Source: an uncultured Clostridia bacterium (GTDB lineage: Bacteria > Bacillota > Clostridia > TANB77 > CAG-508). From it: a stretch of 41,323 nucleotides of DNA. The stretch's first letter is position 1. The number at the start of each line of letters is the position of its first letter. The notes below the pieces were generated by a model. The model searched no databases, was not told the DNA's origin, and was given only the letters and a program-made list of their open reading frames with translations. The position numbers and the translations under genes were made by a program. The stretch covers positions 1-41,323 of the forward strand of contig CALXKC010000007.1 in NCBI GenBank assembly GCA_944388775.1, in the 5' to 3' direction. This document shows, one piece after another, positions 32,589 through 40,258 of the stretch.

Positions 32589-33860
32589 ATGAAAATCTTT
32601 TTTATGAAATTTACATATTTATTAATCATATTTTTTATTATAATTACATCATTGAATTGTAGTTTTGCCGACGATTATCTTGAAGATAACCCAACAGTTG
32701 ACGTCAGCAGCGAAATATCTGAAACTATTGCACAAACAACCGATTCGTTAGAATCCTCTTCAATCAACTCTCGCTCCTGCATAGTTTATGATAGAAATTC
32801 TCATATGATTTTATACGGCAAAAATGAAAAAACACAGGTCAAAATGGCTTCAACTACAAAAATTATGACATCAATAATAATAATTGAAAACTATAACTTA
32901 TCAGAAACTATTGAAGTTTCCAAAAAAGCTGCTGGAACTGGTGGCTCTAGGTTAGGATTAAAAACTGGAGATAAGATTACAATAAAAGATTTATTATATG
33001 GTCTTATGCTATGTTCTGGTAATGATGCAGCAGTAGCACTTGCTGAATATGCTGGCGGAGACATTCAAGGTTTTGCTGAATTAATGAACAAAAAAGCAAG
33101 TGAATTAGGGCTTGCAAACACTCATTATGAATCCCCTCATGGATTAGATTCAGACGGTCATTATACAACTGCTTATGAACTTGCTATTCTTACTGATTAT
33201 GCATTAAAAAATGAAACCTTTTCAAAAATTGTCGGAACAAAAAATTACACAATAACGATTAATGGATATCCAAAAAATTTATCAAATACTAACGAACTAC
33301 TCGGATATTTAAATGGTGTTTATGGCGTGAAAACTGGTTTCACTAATGGTGCTAATAGATGTTTAGTAACTGCTTGTAAAAGAGATGAGATGGACATTAT
33401 ATGTGTTGTTTTAGGTGCAGACACAAAAAAATACAGAACTCAAGATAGTATTAAATTAATTGAATATGCTTTTAAAAATTTCACATATATTAATGCAAAT
33501 CAAATAGCAACTGAAAATTTTGAAAATTGGAAAGATGAAAATTTAAAATATATAGATATTAATAAAAGTTCTTCCGCTTCATTTGACTTTGAAATAGAAA
33601 CTTGTGAAAATCCCATTTTATCAGTATATAAAAATGATATTGGTAATATAAAAACTTATATCTCTATTAATACTAATTTAGAAGCCCCAATATCATCAAA
33701 TACAGTAATTGGCAATCTAACTTTAAGTTTAAACAATCAAACTTTAATTACTTTAAATATTATAAATACTAATGATATTAATCGAAAAAATATTAGTTAT
33801 TATTTAAATTATTTCTTCTCTAATTATTCAAATATTTTAGAGCAAGTTTTAGGTTATTAA
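32589..33860 (+). CDS. dacA: D-alanyl-D-alanine carboxypeptidase (peptidase S11)
   Basis: 423 residues from the ATG at 32589 (AGAGG upstream; a signal peptide begins there, MKIFFMKFTYLLIIFF). The penicillin-binding motifs are SxxK at S88-K91 (ASTTK), SGN at 143-145 (CSGNDAA) and KTG at 248-250 (GVKTGFTNGA). It removes the terminal D-Ala from peptidoglycan stem peptides outside the membrane. A C-terminal beta domain follows and a final hydrophobic/amphipathic helix may anchor it. Confidence 0.92.
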   Translation: MKIFFMKFTYLLIIFFIIITSLNCSFADDYLEDNPTVDVSSEISETIAQTTDSLESSSINSRSCIVYDRNSHMILYGKNEKTQVKMASTTKIMTSIIIIENYNLSETIEVSKKAAGTGGSRLGLKTGDKITIKDLLYGLMLCSGNDAAVALAEYAGGDIQGFAELMNKKASELGLANTHYESPHGLDSDGHYTTAYELAILTDYALKNETFSKIVGTKNYTITINGYPKNLSNTNELLGYLNGVYGVKTGFTNGANRCLVTACKRDEMDIICVVLGADTKKYRTQDSIKLIEYAFKNFTYINANQIATENFENWKDENLKYIDINKSSSASFDFEIETCENPILSVYKNDIGNIKTYISINTNLEAPISSNTVIGNLTLSLNNQTLITLNIINTNDINRKNISYYLNYFFSNYSNILEQVLGY

Positions 33861-33867
33861 AATATCC

Positions 33868-33910
33868 AAAAGGCCTAAATAAATATTTTATACTTATTTA
33901 GACCTTTTTG
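33868..33910. terminator. Bidirectional terminator between dacA and acpP
   Basis: AGGCCTAAATAA pairs with TTATTTAGACCT, with T-runs on both strands; it serves both convergent genes. Confidence 0.8.
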
Positions 33911-33915
33911 TTGAA

Positions 33916-34158
33916 TTATTTTACATTTTCTTTGATGTAATCAACTACATCTCCTACTGTAACAACTTTTTCTGCATCACTATCTGGAATTTCAATATCA
34001 AATTCTTCTTCTAAAGCCATAACTAATTCAACTATATCTAATGAATCAGCACCTAAATCATCTATAAAAGAAGCTTCCATTGTTACTGCTGTATCTGCTA
34101 CTCCTAATTGTTCTACAATAATTCCTTTTACTTTTTCTAAAATTTCTTCTGAACTCAT
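33916..34158 (-). CDS. acpP: Acyl carrier protein
   Basis: 80 residues from the ATG at 34158. The phosphopantetheine attachment serine is S39 in [19 protein letters not shown]. It carries growing chains in fatty acid synthesis. An upstream in-frame ATG would add 17 residues but has no ribosome binding site; AGGAGG and GGAGG both lie between the two. It is next to plsX, the usual pairing. Confidence 0.95.
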   Translation of the reverse strand: MSSEEILEKVKGIIVEQLGVADTAVTMEASFIDDLGADSLDIVELVMALEEEFDIEIPDSDAEKVVTVGDVVDYIKENVK

Positions 34159-34208
34159 ACCTCCGAGTTCACCTCCTCTCAAGTTTTTAATGCTCAATTC
34201 ATAGTTCA

Positions 34209-34237
34209 TTTATATTATATGTTTTCCCATTTGTCAA
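34209..34237 (-). promoter_or_regulatory. Promoter of acpP
   Basis: Minus strand TTGACA, 17-bp spacer, TATAAA. Confidence 0.65.
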
Positions 34238-34315
34238 GTAAATTATCAAAATATTTTTATTTTGTACTACCAAGTCAAGAAAAACATTTATCTATAAGCG
34301 TTTTTTAATTATATT

Positions 34316-35353
34316 TTATGAATTTTCTTGCTTTTCTTTTTGCTTAGTAAATTCTTCAATCATCTTATCAACAGCTTTATTTTCAACAAATTTTTCAGCT
34401 TGAATGATTGTATATTCAAATAGTAATGCGTCACTACTACCATGTGCCTTTACAACAGGTTTTTTTACTCCTAAAAATAATGCACCGCCATATGATTTAT
34501 AATCCATCTTTTTAGAAAACCTCTTTATTGCTGGTAAACATGGTAAAGCTGCAATTTTAGTCAATATACTACTTGTCAAGCTTTCTGTCAATGTCCTTTT
34601 AACAAACTTTCCTAAGCCTTCTGTTGTTTTTAAAAATACATTTCCAGTAAATCCATCTGTCACTATTGCATCTATTTTTCCAGAAAAAGCATCTCTTCCT
34701 TCAACATTTCCAACAAAATTGATATCTAATTCTTCTGATTTTTCTTTTAAAAGATTATAACTTTCTCTAACTAATTCATTTCCTTTTGTTTCCTCAGTTC
34801 CTATATTTAACAAACCAATTGCTGGTTTTTCAATTCCATATGTATTTTTTAGATAGATACTTGACATTTGAGCAAATTGTAATAAATTTATTGGCTTACA
34901 ATTTGTATTAGAACCTGCATCAATTAAAAGTAATTGGCTCTTATATGCTGGTAATATTCCTGCCAATGCTGGTCTATCTATTCCTTTTATTCTTCCTACA
35001 ATTAATGTTGCACCTGTTAATAAAGCTCCTGAATTTCCAGCTGATATAAACACATCTCCTTCATCTTCTTTTAGCATTCTAAATCCTACAACCATTGAAG
35101 AGTCTTTTTTATGCTTTATTGCAACAGTCGGAGTATCTTCCATTTCTATTGTTTCAGTTGCATTCCTTATTTTTAACCTGTCAGAAATTTCTTCTATTTC
35201 TTTACCATAAAACTCTTTTACTTTACTTCTTATTACTTCTTCTTTTCCTACTAATATTACTTCTGCTTTTACTTTATTTATTGCATTTACTGCTCCTTTT
35301 ATATTTGCATCTGGTGCGTTGTCTCCTCCCATAGCATCTAGTACTATTTTCAT
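34316..35353 (-). CDS. plsX: Phosphate acyltransferase PlsX
   Basis: 345 residues starting MKIVLDAMGGDNAPDANIKG, the hallmark of PlsX, with ISAGNSGALL, LIDAGSNTNC and VTDGFTGNVFLKT further on. It converts acyl-ACP to acyl-phosphate at the start of phospholipid synthesis. TTAGGAGG precedes the ATG. The stop is 79 bp before the acpP promoter region, so both genes may be partly co-transcribed. Confidence 0.95.
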   Translation of the reverse strand: MKIVLDAMGGDNAPDANIKGAVNAINKVKAEVILVGKEEVIRSKVKEFYGKEIEEISDRLKIRNATETIEMEDTPTVAIKHKKDSSMVVGFRMLKEDEGDVFISAGNSGALLTGATLIVGRIKGIDRPALAGILPAYKSQLLLIDAGSNTNCKPINLLQFAQMSSIYLKNTYGIEKPAIGLLNIGTEETKGNELVRESYNLLKEKSEELDINFVGNVEGRDAFSGKIDAIVTDGFTGNVFLKTTEGLGKFVKRTLTESLTSSILTKIAALPCLPAIKRFSKKMDYKSYGGALFLGVKKPVVKAHGSSDALLFEYTIIQAEKFVENKAVDKMIEEFTKQKEKQENS

Positions 35354-35402
35354 TGTAATTCCTCCTAATTTTGTCTTACTCCATAATATTTATGACATAT
35401 CT

Positions 35403-35442
35403 ATTTTATTATTATTTTAGTAAAATTACAAGTGATTTTACT
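35403..35442 (-). promoter_or_regulatory. plsX promoter overlapped by a 24-bp dyad
   Basis: Minus strand TTGTAA (35426-35431), 17-bp spacer, TAAAAT (35403-35408). The -35 box lies in the middle of AGTAAAAT-N8-ATTTTACT (35419-35442), a perfect 8-bp dyad and a likely repressor site for phospholipid synthesis genes. Confidence 0.6.
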
Positions 35443-35476
35443 GATTTTATTAGAAATTTGTTACAAGATAATAGTT

Positions 35477-36553
35477 TTAGATATGTTCTGTGTCTATCCA
35501 TTCACATTTATTCTCTAAAGTCTTATATAAATTATATTTTTCAGCTTCTTTTGCATAACCCTTCCATGCAAAAAAAGACTGTCTCCATTTATTTAATCGC
35601 TCTAGATCATTTTCATTTATCCTATACTGTTTATTCCAATTTTTAATTCTTTTTTTCATCCTTTGAATGTTTGCCCTTTTCAATAATTTATGAGTTGTAT
35701 ATATTTTATAGCCACAAAATATCACTCCAACTTTTAAAGGGAAATATGACGTTTTTTTATTCAACTGCAAATGCAATTCTGTTTTCACGAACTCTTCTAT
35801 CTCCTTCAAAATCTCTTTTGCTTTTCCTTTACTTTCCAAAATTAAAACACCATCATCCATGTATCTGACATAATATTTTACTCTTAATTTATGCTTAATA
35901 AATTGATCTAATTCATTCATATAAATATTTGCAAAAAATTGAGAAGTATAATTTCCTATTGGTATTCCAACACCAAATTCATTATCATTTTTATTCTCAG
36001 GATCAAATTTTATAAATTTTCGAGTTAAATCTAAAAAATCTTTATCTTTATAATATTTACACATAATCTCATATAACTTTTTTTGGTCTATTGAATAAAA
36101 AAACTTTTTAATATCATATTTAAGAATATACGGATTTTCCCATTTTCTTTTCGCAATACACATATATTTTTGTAATTTATTTATTGCTCCATGTACACCT
36201 CTACCTTTTATGCAGGCATATGAATCGACAATAAATTTATCTATCATATGTGGCAAAATAAATTCATGCACATACCATTGTTGAACTACTCTATCATAAA
36301 AATTCAAGCAATATATTTCTCTTTCTTTTGGAATATATACCTTAAATTTACTATATTTTCCTACTTCATATTTCCTCTGTTTTAAATCTGTTCCTATTCT
36401 GTATATATTGTCTTCTAAATACATTCCAAAATATATTCTATCTTTTTTATTCTTTTTACTTTTTGATGTTCTTTCATATGCTTCTTTAAATTTATAAAAA
36501 TCTATTGCTTTATCATAAATATTTCCTATTTTTTTTGGCATGATTTTATCCAT
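35477..36553 (-). CDS. DGR reverse transcriptase
   Basis: 358 residues. Motif A is LKYDIKKFFYSID (about 144-156). The DGR-type signature IGNYTSQ is at 199-205 and the catalytic YMDD at 231-234 (VRYMDDGVLIL). There is no maturase or endonuclease domain, and the length is typical of DGR enzymes. It copies the TR RNA with errors at adenines to rewrite VR. It overlaps avd by 28 bases. The start may be ATG 36553, or 36541 with better spacing from GGAGG. The fifth gene of a complete DGR layout. Confidence 0.93.
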   Translation of the reverse strand: MDKIMPKKIGNIYDKAIDFYKFKEAYERTSKSKKNKKDRIYFGMYLEDNIYRIGTDLKQRKYEVGKYSKFKVYIPKEREIYCLNFYDRVVQQWYVHEFILPHMIDKFIVDSYACIKGRGVHGAINKLQKYMCIAKRKWENPYILKYDIKKFFYSIDQKKLYEIMCKYYKDKDFLDLTRKFIKFDPENKNDNEFGVGIPIGNYTSQFFANIYMNELDQFIKHKLRVKYYVRYMDDGVLILESKGKAKEILKEIEEFVKTELHLQLNKKTSYFPLKVGVIFCGYKIYTTHKLLKRANIQRMKKRIKNWNKQYRINENDLERLNKWRQSFFAWKGYAKEAEKYNLYKTLENKCEWIDTEHI

Positions 36554-36888
36554 CCTCCAAGCATTTTTCCTATCTCTGATATTTTATAACTCCAAGTTCT
36601 ATAATTGTTTTGTGAGATGTATTTTTTATCATAAGATATTCTTATCATAAATCTTTGATACATTAATTCCGCATCTAATAAATTTAAATAATTCAATTTA
36701 TCTTTAACTTCAAAGACTTTTTGAGCATATAATATTAATTTCAAACTTGAATTCATTGAATTTTTAATATCTGATGTTAATGCAAATCTCTCGTTTTTAG
36801 GATATTTTTCTAACAGATGATAAGCATAATAATATAAATCTGTATATTTTTTATATATCAATAAATTTTGTTCTATTCTATCATGCAT
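36526..36888 (-). CDS. avd: DGR accessory protein Avd
   Basis: 120 residues, all helical with a basic C-terminus (MLGGWIKSCQKK), the size and character of Avd four-helix bundles that bind the reverse transcriptase and template RNA as a pentamer. AAGGAGG lies upstream of the ATG and it overlaps the reverse transcriptase gene. Position between TR and reverse transcriptase is standard. Confidence 0.85.
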   Translation of the reverse strand: MHDRIEQNLLIYKKYTDLYYYAYHLLEKYPKNERFALTSDIKNSMNSSLKLILYAQKVFEVKDKLNYLNLLDAELMYQRFMIRISYDKKYISQNNYRTWSYKISEIGKMLGGWIKSCQKK

Positions 36889-36911
36889 AATAATTTCCTC
36901 CTTACAATGTT

Positions 36912-36942
36912 AAAAATTGTACAGTGATACTGTACAATTTTT
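36912..36942. terminator. Hairpin terminator between TR and avd
   Basis: AAATTGTACAGT pairs perfectly with ACTGTACAATTT around 3 nt, with T-runs on both strands. It could end the TR RNA and leave avd-RT to read-through. Confidence 0.75.
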
Positions 36943-37012
36943 TTCGTATTTACTTAGTTTTCAATTTCTTTACTATTAAATAAATACTGTATATTTTTCT
37001 ACCTTACGGTAT

Positions 37013-37210
37013 GGTTATAAATTTCTTTAACATTTCACTACTAAACACCGTCCTTGAACTAAGTGCTACTTTGAGTGGCAACATAAATTGCTTCATGTTA
37101 AAGTACCAAAGAACACGCGCTTCGCCTGTTGTGTTGTTGTTGTTGTTATTGTTAACACCGAACAGCGAAATGAGAACAGAGAAACAGTAAACACTTAGCA
37201 ATTTATAACC
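37013..37210 (-). ncRNA. TR-containing RNA, closed by an 11-bp helix
   Basis: GGTTATAAATT (37013-37023) and AATTTATAACC (37200-37210) are perfectly complementary and bracket the TR, defining a unit of about 198 nt. The terminator at 36912-36942 follows downstream on the minus strand. A reading frame across it (through an Asn7 stretch) is not considered a gene. RNA boundaries are inferred. Confidence 0.6.
37114..37169 (-). repeat. DGR template repeat (TR)
   Basis: Aligns without gaps to VR (37325-37380, offset 211) with nine differences in 56 bases. All nine lie at adenines of the TR strand. The core is a run of seven AAC/AAT codons, flanked by TTCGCTGTTCGGTGTT and ACAACAGGCGAAGCGCGTG, which are shared. 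Confidence 0.9.
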
Positions 37211-37248
37211 AAATTTTAATACTTTTTATAATTTTTTAGCACCAGAAC

Positions 37249-37269
37249 TACAGATACCAGTATACTGTA
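37249..37269. other. Hairpin downstream of VR
   Basis: TACAGATAC pairs with GTAT-CTGTA-type sequence (one bulged base, 4-nt loop), about 55 nt past the VR end and after the target stop codon. In the Bordetella phage DGR a hairpin downstream of VR aids homing; this may be its counterpart. Confidence 0.45.
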
Positions 37270-37289
37270 CTACAACTTCTAACATTGCA

Positions 37290-37961
37290 CTAATTCCATA
37301 TTACCGGCCTAAATGTAACATTGTCACGCGCTTCGCCTGTTGTGAAGAAGTTGATGGGACTGTAAACACCGAACAGCGAATCTCTAGTTGGTATTGGATA
37401 GTCATTATTATTTGAAAAACTATATGTAGCTCCAAACCAATTTCTAGTTTCTGCAATTGCCATACCTAAAGTATTATCTACTGTTATATTATTTATATTA
37501 GGTGAAGTAGGTATTAAATTAACATATTTCTCCATCCCTGGAGTTTTTAATGCTTCTTCTAACCTATAACGATAAGCTGTAGCATTTGATGATGTTGTAC
37601 TTCTAGTTTCAAACATTGAAGATACATGCATATATCCTCCTGTATCTTGTACACCTGATTCATTACCTGTAGAAGTATTATTAAAAGATGAAAGTGAAGT
37701 TGCATTAGATCCATATCTACTTTGTGCCAAATATGCAACAGCACCCCAATCTAATGATGTAACTAAATGTGGATCCAAACTATTTGTACCTAATGTTGAA
37801 TCTCCATTTCTCAAATTATAGCACATATCAAATTCTTCTGAAACATTTAAACTTGTCATAGTTGTTGCCTTATCAATTATCTGAATTCCAGCCATACTTA
37901 TTGTATTACTACAAATTACAATGGCTATAACAATTATAAATGAAATTATTATTTTTTTCAT
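37290..37961 (-). CDS. DGR variable target protein
   Basis: 223 residues from the ATG at 37961 (AAAGGAG upstream, signal peptide MKKIIISFIIVIAIVI). The mature part has LDWGAVAYLAQSRYG and RNWFGATYSF, and ends TTGEARDNVTFRPVIWN, as in C-type-lectin-fold DGR targets. The diversified residues are about 200-206 (YSPINFF), encoded by the seven AAY codons of TR. It is predicted secreted. The gene lies 40 bp after the prepilin-like gene. It seems to hold the second half of a domain whose first half is in that gene. Confidence 0.85.
   Translation of the reverse strand: MKKIIISFIIVIAIVICSNTISMAGIQIIDKATTMTSLNVSEEFDMCYNLRNGDSTLGTNSLDPHLVTSLDWGAVAYLAQSRYGSNATSLSSFNNTSTGNESGVQDTGGYMHVSSMFETRSTTSSNATAYRYRLEEALKTPGMEKYVNLIPTSPNINNITVDNTLGMAIAETRNWFGATYSFSNNNDYPIPTRDSLFGVYSPINFFTTGEARDNVTFRPVIWN
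37325..37380 (-). repeat. DGR variable repeat (VR)
   Basis: The 3' part of the target gene. Relative to TR it has A-to-T five or six times, A-to-C twice and A-to-G once, and no change at C, G or T. It spans residues about 195-212. Confidence 0.9.
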
Positions 37962-38001
37962 ATGTGAATTTTCTCCTTTCATTAATATATTTATTTTATT
38001 A

Positions 38002-39984
38002 TTACTTATTACTTGGATCATATTTTGCTACCCATATTCCTGACAATTTATTTCCACTTGAATCTGTATCTTGGTCAAATGCTGGATGTACTGTAAATCC
38101 TGCTGGCAAAGTATTTCCATATTTTTCCGTATCTAATGGTTTATTATTTGTATCTATAAATATAATTTCTGTATCATCATTTGGATTTCTTGGCAGACGA
38201 TATGCATATCTAGGTATCCATACCCACCATGCCTCTTCACCATTTGCGACAGTTTTTACATTTGCCCATATCTTATTTTCGTAGTCGTACCATTTATTAT
38301 CATTATTAAAGCTTTCTAAATCACTTACATCTGCTAATTTAGTCTCACTTTCTACTGTATTTCCATTACTTGAATATTTTATCAAATATGTATTGTCTTT
38401 ATCAAATCCTGACATATCTGGTATTAATTTTTGGTCAGATAATTCTAAATCATCATTTGAGTCTTTTATATAAGATGGATCATATTTTGCTACCCATATT
38501 CCTGATAATTTTTCTCCACTACCATCTGTATCTTGATCAAATGCTGGATGTACTACAAAATCTTCTGGTAAATTATTTCCATATTTTTCTGTATCTAACG
38601 GCTTATTATTTGTATCTATAAAAATAATCTCTGTATCTTCATTTGGATTTTCTGCCAAGCGGTATGCATATCTTGGTATCCAGACCCACCATGCTTCAAA
38701 TCCATTCGCTGTTGTTTTTACATTTGCCCATATTTTATTTTCATAATCATACCATTTATTATCACTATTAAATTGTTCTAAATTATCTATCTCAGATAAT
38801 AAAGTTTGGCTTTCTACTGTATTTCCATCACTAGAATATTTTATTAAATAAGTATATTCTTCATCAAATCCTGACAAATCTGGTGTTAGCACCTTTTGAG
38901 ACATCTCTAAATCGTCACTTTTATCTTTTCCATAACTTGGATCAAATTTTGCCATCCATATTCCTCTTAATTCTTTATCAGTTGTAAATGCTGGATGTAT
39001 TACATATCCTTCTGGTAAAACTCCTCCATATTCTTCCTTTAGTGGTTTATTATCAGTATCAACATAAATTATATCTATATCTTCTGGATTTGTTGTATCT
39101 GTTGTTTCATTAATTTTATATGCATATCTTGGTATCCATACCCACCATGCTTCATATCCATTTGCCGTTGTCTTTATATTTGCCCAAGTTCTATTTGAAT
39201 AATCATACCATGTATATGTTGTATCTCCATCTTCAATATAACTTATTACTTCTTGATTCATATGTAATGTTATTCCAACCTCATATGTCTCTGAAAAATC
39301 ATTATTATAATATACTGCACTAGTAGTTAATGCATTAAATCCCTTTAAGTTAGGTGCATAATAACTTTCTCCATTTACTGTTACTACTTCACTTTCATCA
39401 TTTATTACATAATCAGCTTCATCCATCTTGATAGTATAACCTACATCCATAACTCTACAACCATATTTATAGCTATGAACTGCTTTACCTCTTAGATTTG
39501 TAACTTTTACTTTAAAAAGTGTATCTGTTAATTGATCATATATATATGTTTCTCCATTTTGAGCTACATCTTCTGGAACATAATATAATCCTTTGACATT
39601 ACCAGTCTCATCTATTAAATAATCTAACAAATTTTCAATATAATATTCTTTTGTTGGCTCTTTACTTTCTGGCATACCTTCTCTTATATATACTATTTCC
39701 ATTTTTAAGCTCGTCGGTAATGTAGATGGATCTACTGGAACTGTAAATATTGGAATCTCTTCATTCGCCAAGAATTCTTTACTATTTTGTATTTCTTTTA
39801 TTACTAATCTTTCATCTAATCCTGTCATTTCAGTTGAAAATGCTGCCCATGTTGCATTTGTTATTATTCCATTCTCTCCATATAAAGTTGCAATTGAAAT
39901 ACTCGATAATATCAATAAAACTACGATTGTTACTACTAAAGCAATTAATGTTATTCCTTCTATATTTTTCTTTATTTTAGTCAT
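38002..39984 (-). CDS. Prepilin-like surface protein with three tandem repeat domains
   Basis: 660 residues. The N-terminus (NIEGITLIALVVTIVVLLIL) is a type IV prepilin-like leader cut after Gly, but lacks the usual Glu5. Three repeats contain AWWVWIPRYAY and GI[WM][VM]AK[FY]DPS; the DNA unit is exactly 462 bp (154 codons), with anchors at 38015, 38477 and 38939. The repeats match the first half of the domain found in related clostridial DGR targets. The protein ends at the GIWVAKYDPS motif, just before the target gene. It is probably co-expressed with the target and DGR. Confidence 0.8.
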   Translation of the reverse strand: MTKIKKNIEGITLIALVVTIVVLLILSSISIATLYGENGIITNATWAAFSTEMTGLDERLVIKEIQNSKEFLANEEIPIFTVPVDPSTLPTSLKMEIVYIREGMPESKEPTKEYYIENLLDYLIDETGNVKGLYYVPEDVAQNGETYIYDQLTDTLFKVKVTNLRGKAVHSYKYGCRVMDVGYTIKMDEADYVINDESEVVTVNGESYYAPNLKGFNALTTSAVYYNNDFSETYEVGITLHMNQEVISYIEDGDTTYTWYDYSNRTWANIKTTANGYEAWWVWIPRYAYKINETTDTTNPEDIDIIYVDTDNKPLKEEYGGVLPEGYVIHPAFTTDKELRGIWMAKFDPSYGKDKSDDLEMSQKVLTPDLSGFDEEYTYLIKYSSDGNTVESQTLLSEIDNLEQFNSDNKWYDYENKIWANVKTTANGFEAWWVWIPRYAYRLAENPNEDTEIIFIDTNNKPLDTEKYGNNLPEDFVVHPAFDQDTDGSGEKLSGIWVAKYDPSYIKDSNDDLELSDQKLIPDMSGFDKDNTYLIKYSSNGNTVESETKLADVSDLESFNNDNKWYDYENKIWANVKTVANGEEAWWVWIPRYAYRLPRNPNDDTEIIFIDTNNKPLDTEKYGNTLPAGFTVHPAFDQDTDSSGNKLSGIWVAKYDPSNK

Positions 39985-40062
39985 TAAATTCTCCTTCTTT
40001 GGTTTTTCGTTTAAATTTTATCTAAGCTTTTTATTTAAACTCAATACACTATCCATAATTTT

Positions 40063-40091
40063 ATTATATGTTTTACTTGTAAAATTGTCAA
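40063..40091 (-). promoter_or_regulatory. Promoter of the DGR target operon
   Basis: Minus strand TTGACA, 17-bp spacer, TATAAT, about 80 bp before the prepilin-like ATG at 39984. Confidence 0.8.
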
Positions 40092-40189
40092 GTAATTTTT
40101 ATAAGAATTTTTTGTAACAAAATTACATTTTACAACATTTCTTATTTTATATATCATTATTAAAATATTAACTGTAAATTATAATTAGC

Positions 40190-40233
40190 AAAAGCAAAAG
40201 AATTAGGAATTTCTTCCTAATTCTTTTGCTTTT
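40190..40233 (-). terminator. Terminator of tuf
   Basis: AAAAGCAAAAGAATTAGGAA pairs with its complement around 4 nt (TTTC). The T-rich 3' arm on either strand makes it bidirectional. Confidence 0.75.
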
Positions 40234-40258
40234 ATATTATTAGAATATTTCAAATTAA

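Noticed and set aside
35477..36553. Group II intron or retron reverse transcriptase
   Set aside because: No maturase or endonuclease domain and no retron-type RNA; Avd, TR and VR are present, so DGR is clear.
37004..37201. 65-codon minus-strand reading frame with seven Asn codons in a row
   Set aside because: It is the TR read as protein; the AAY block and TR/VR relation explain it. No proper ribosome binding site.
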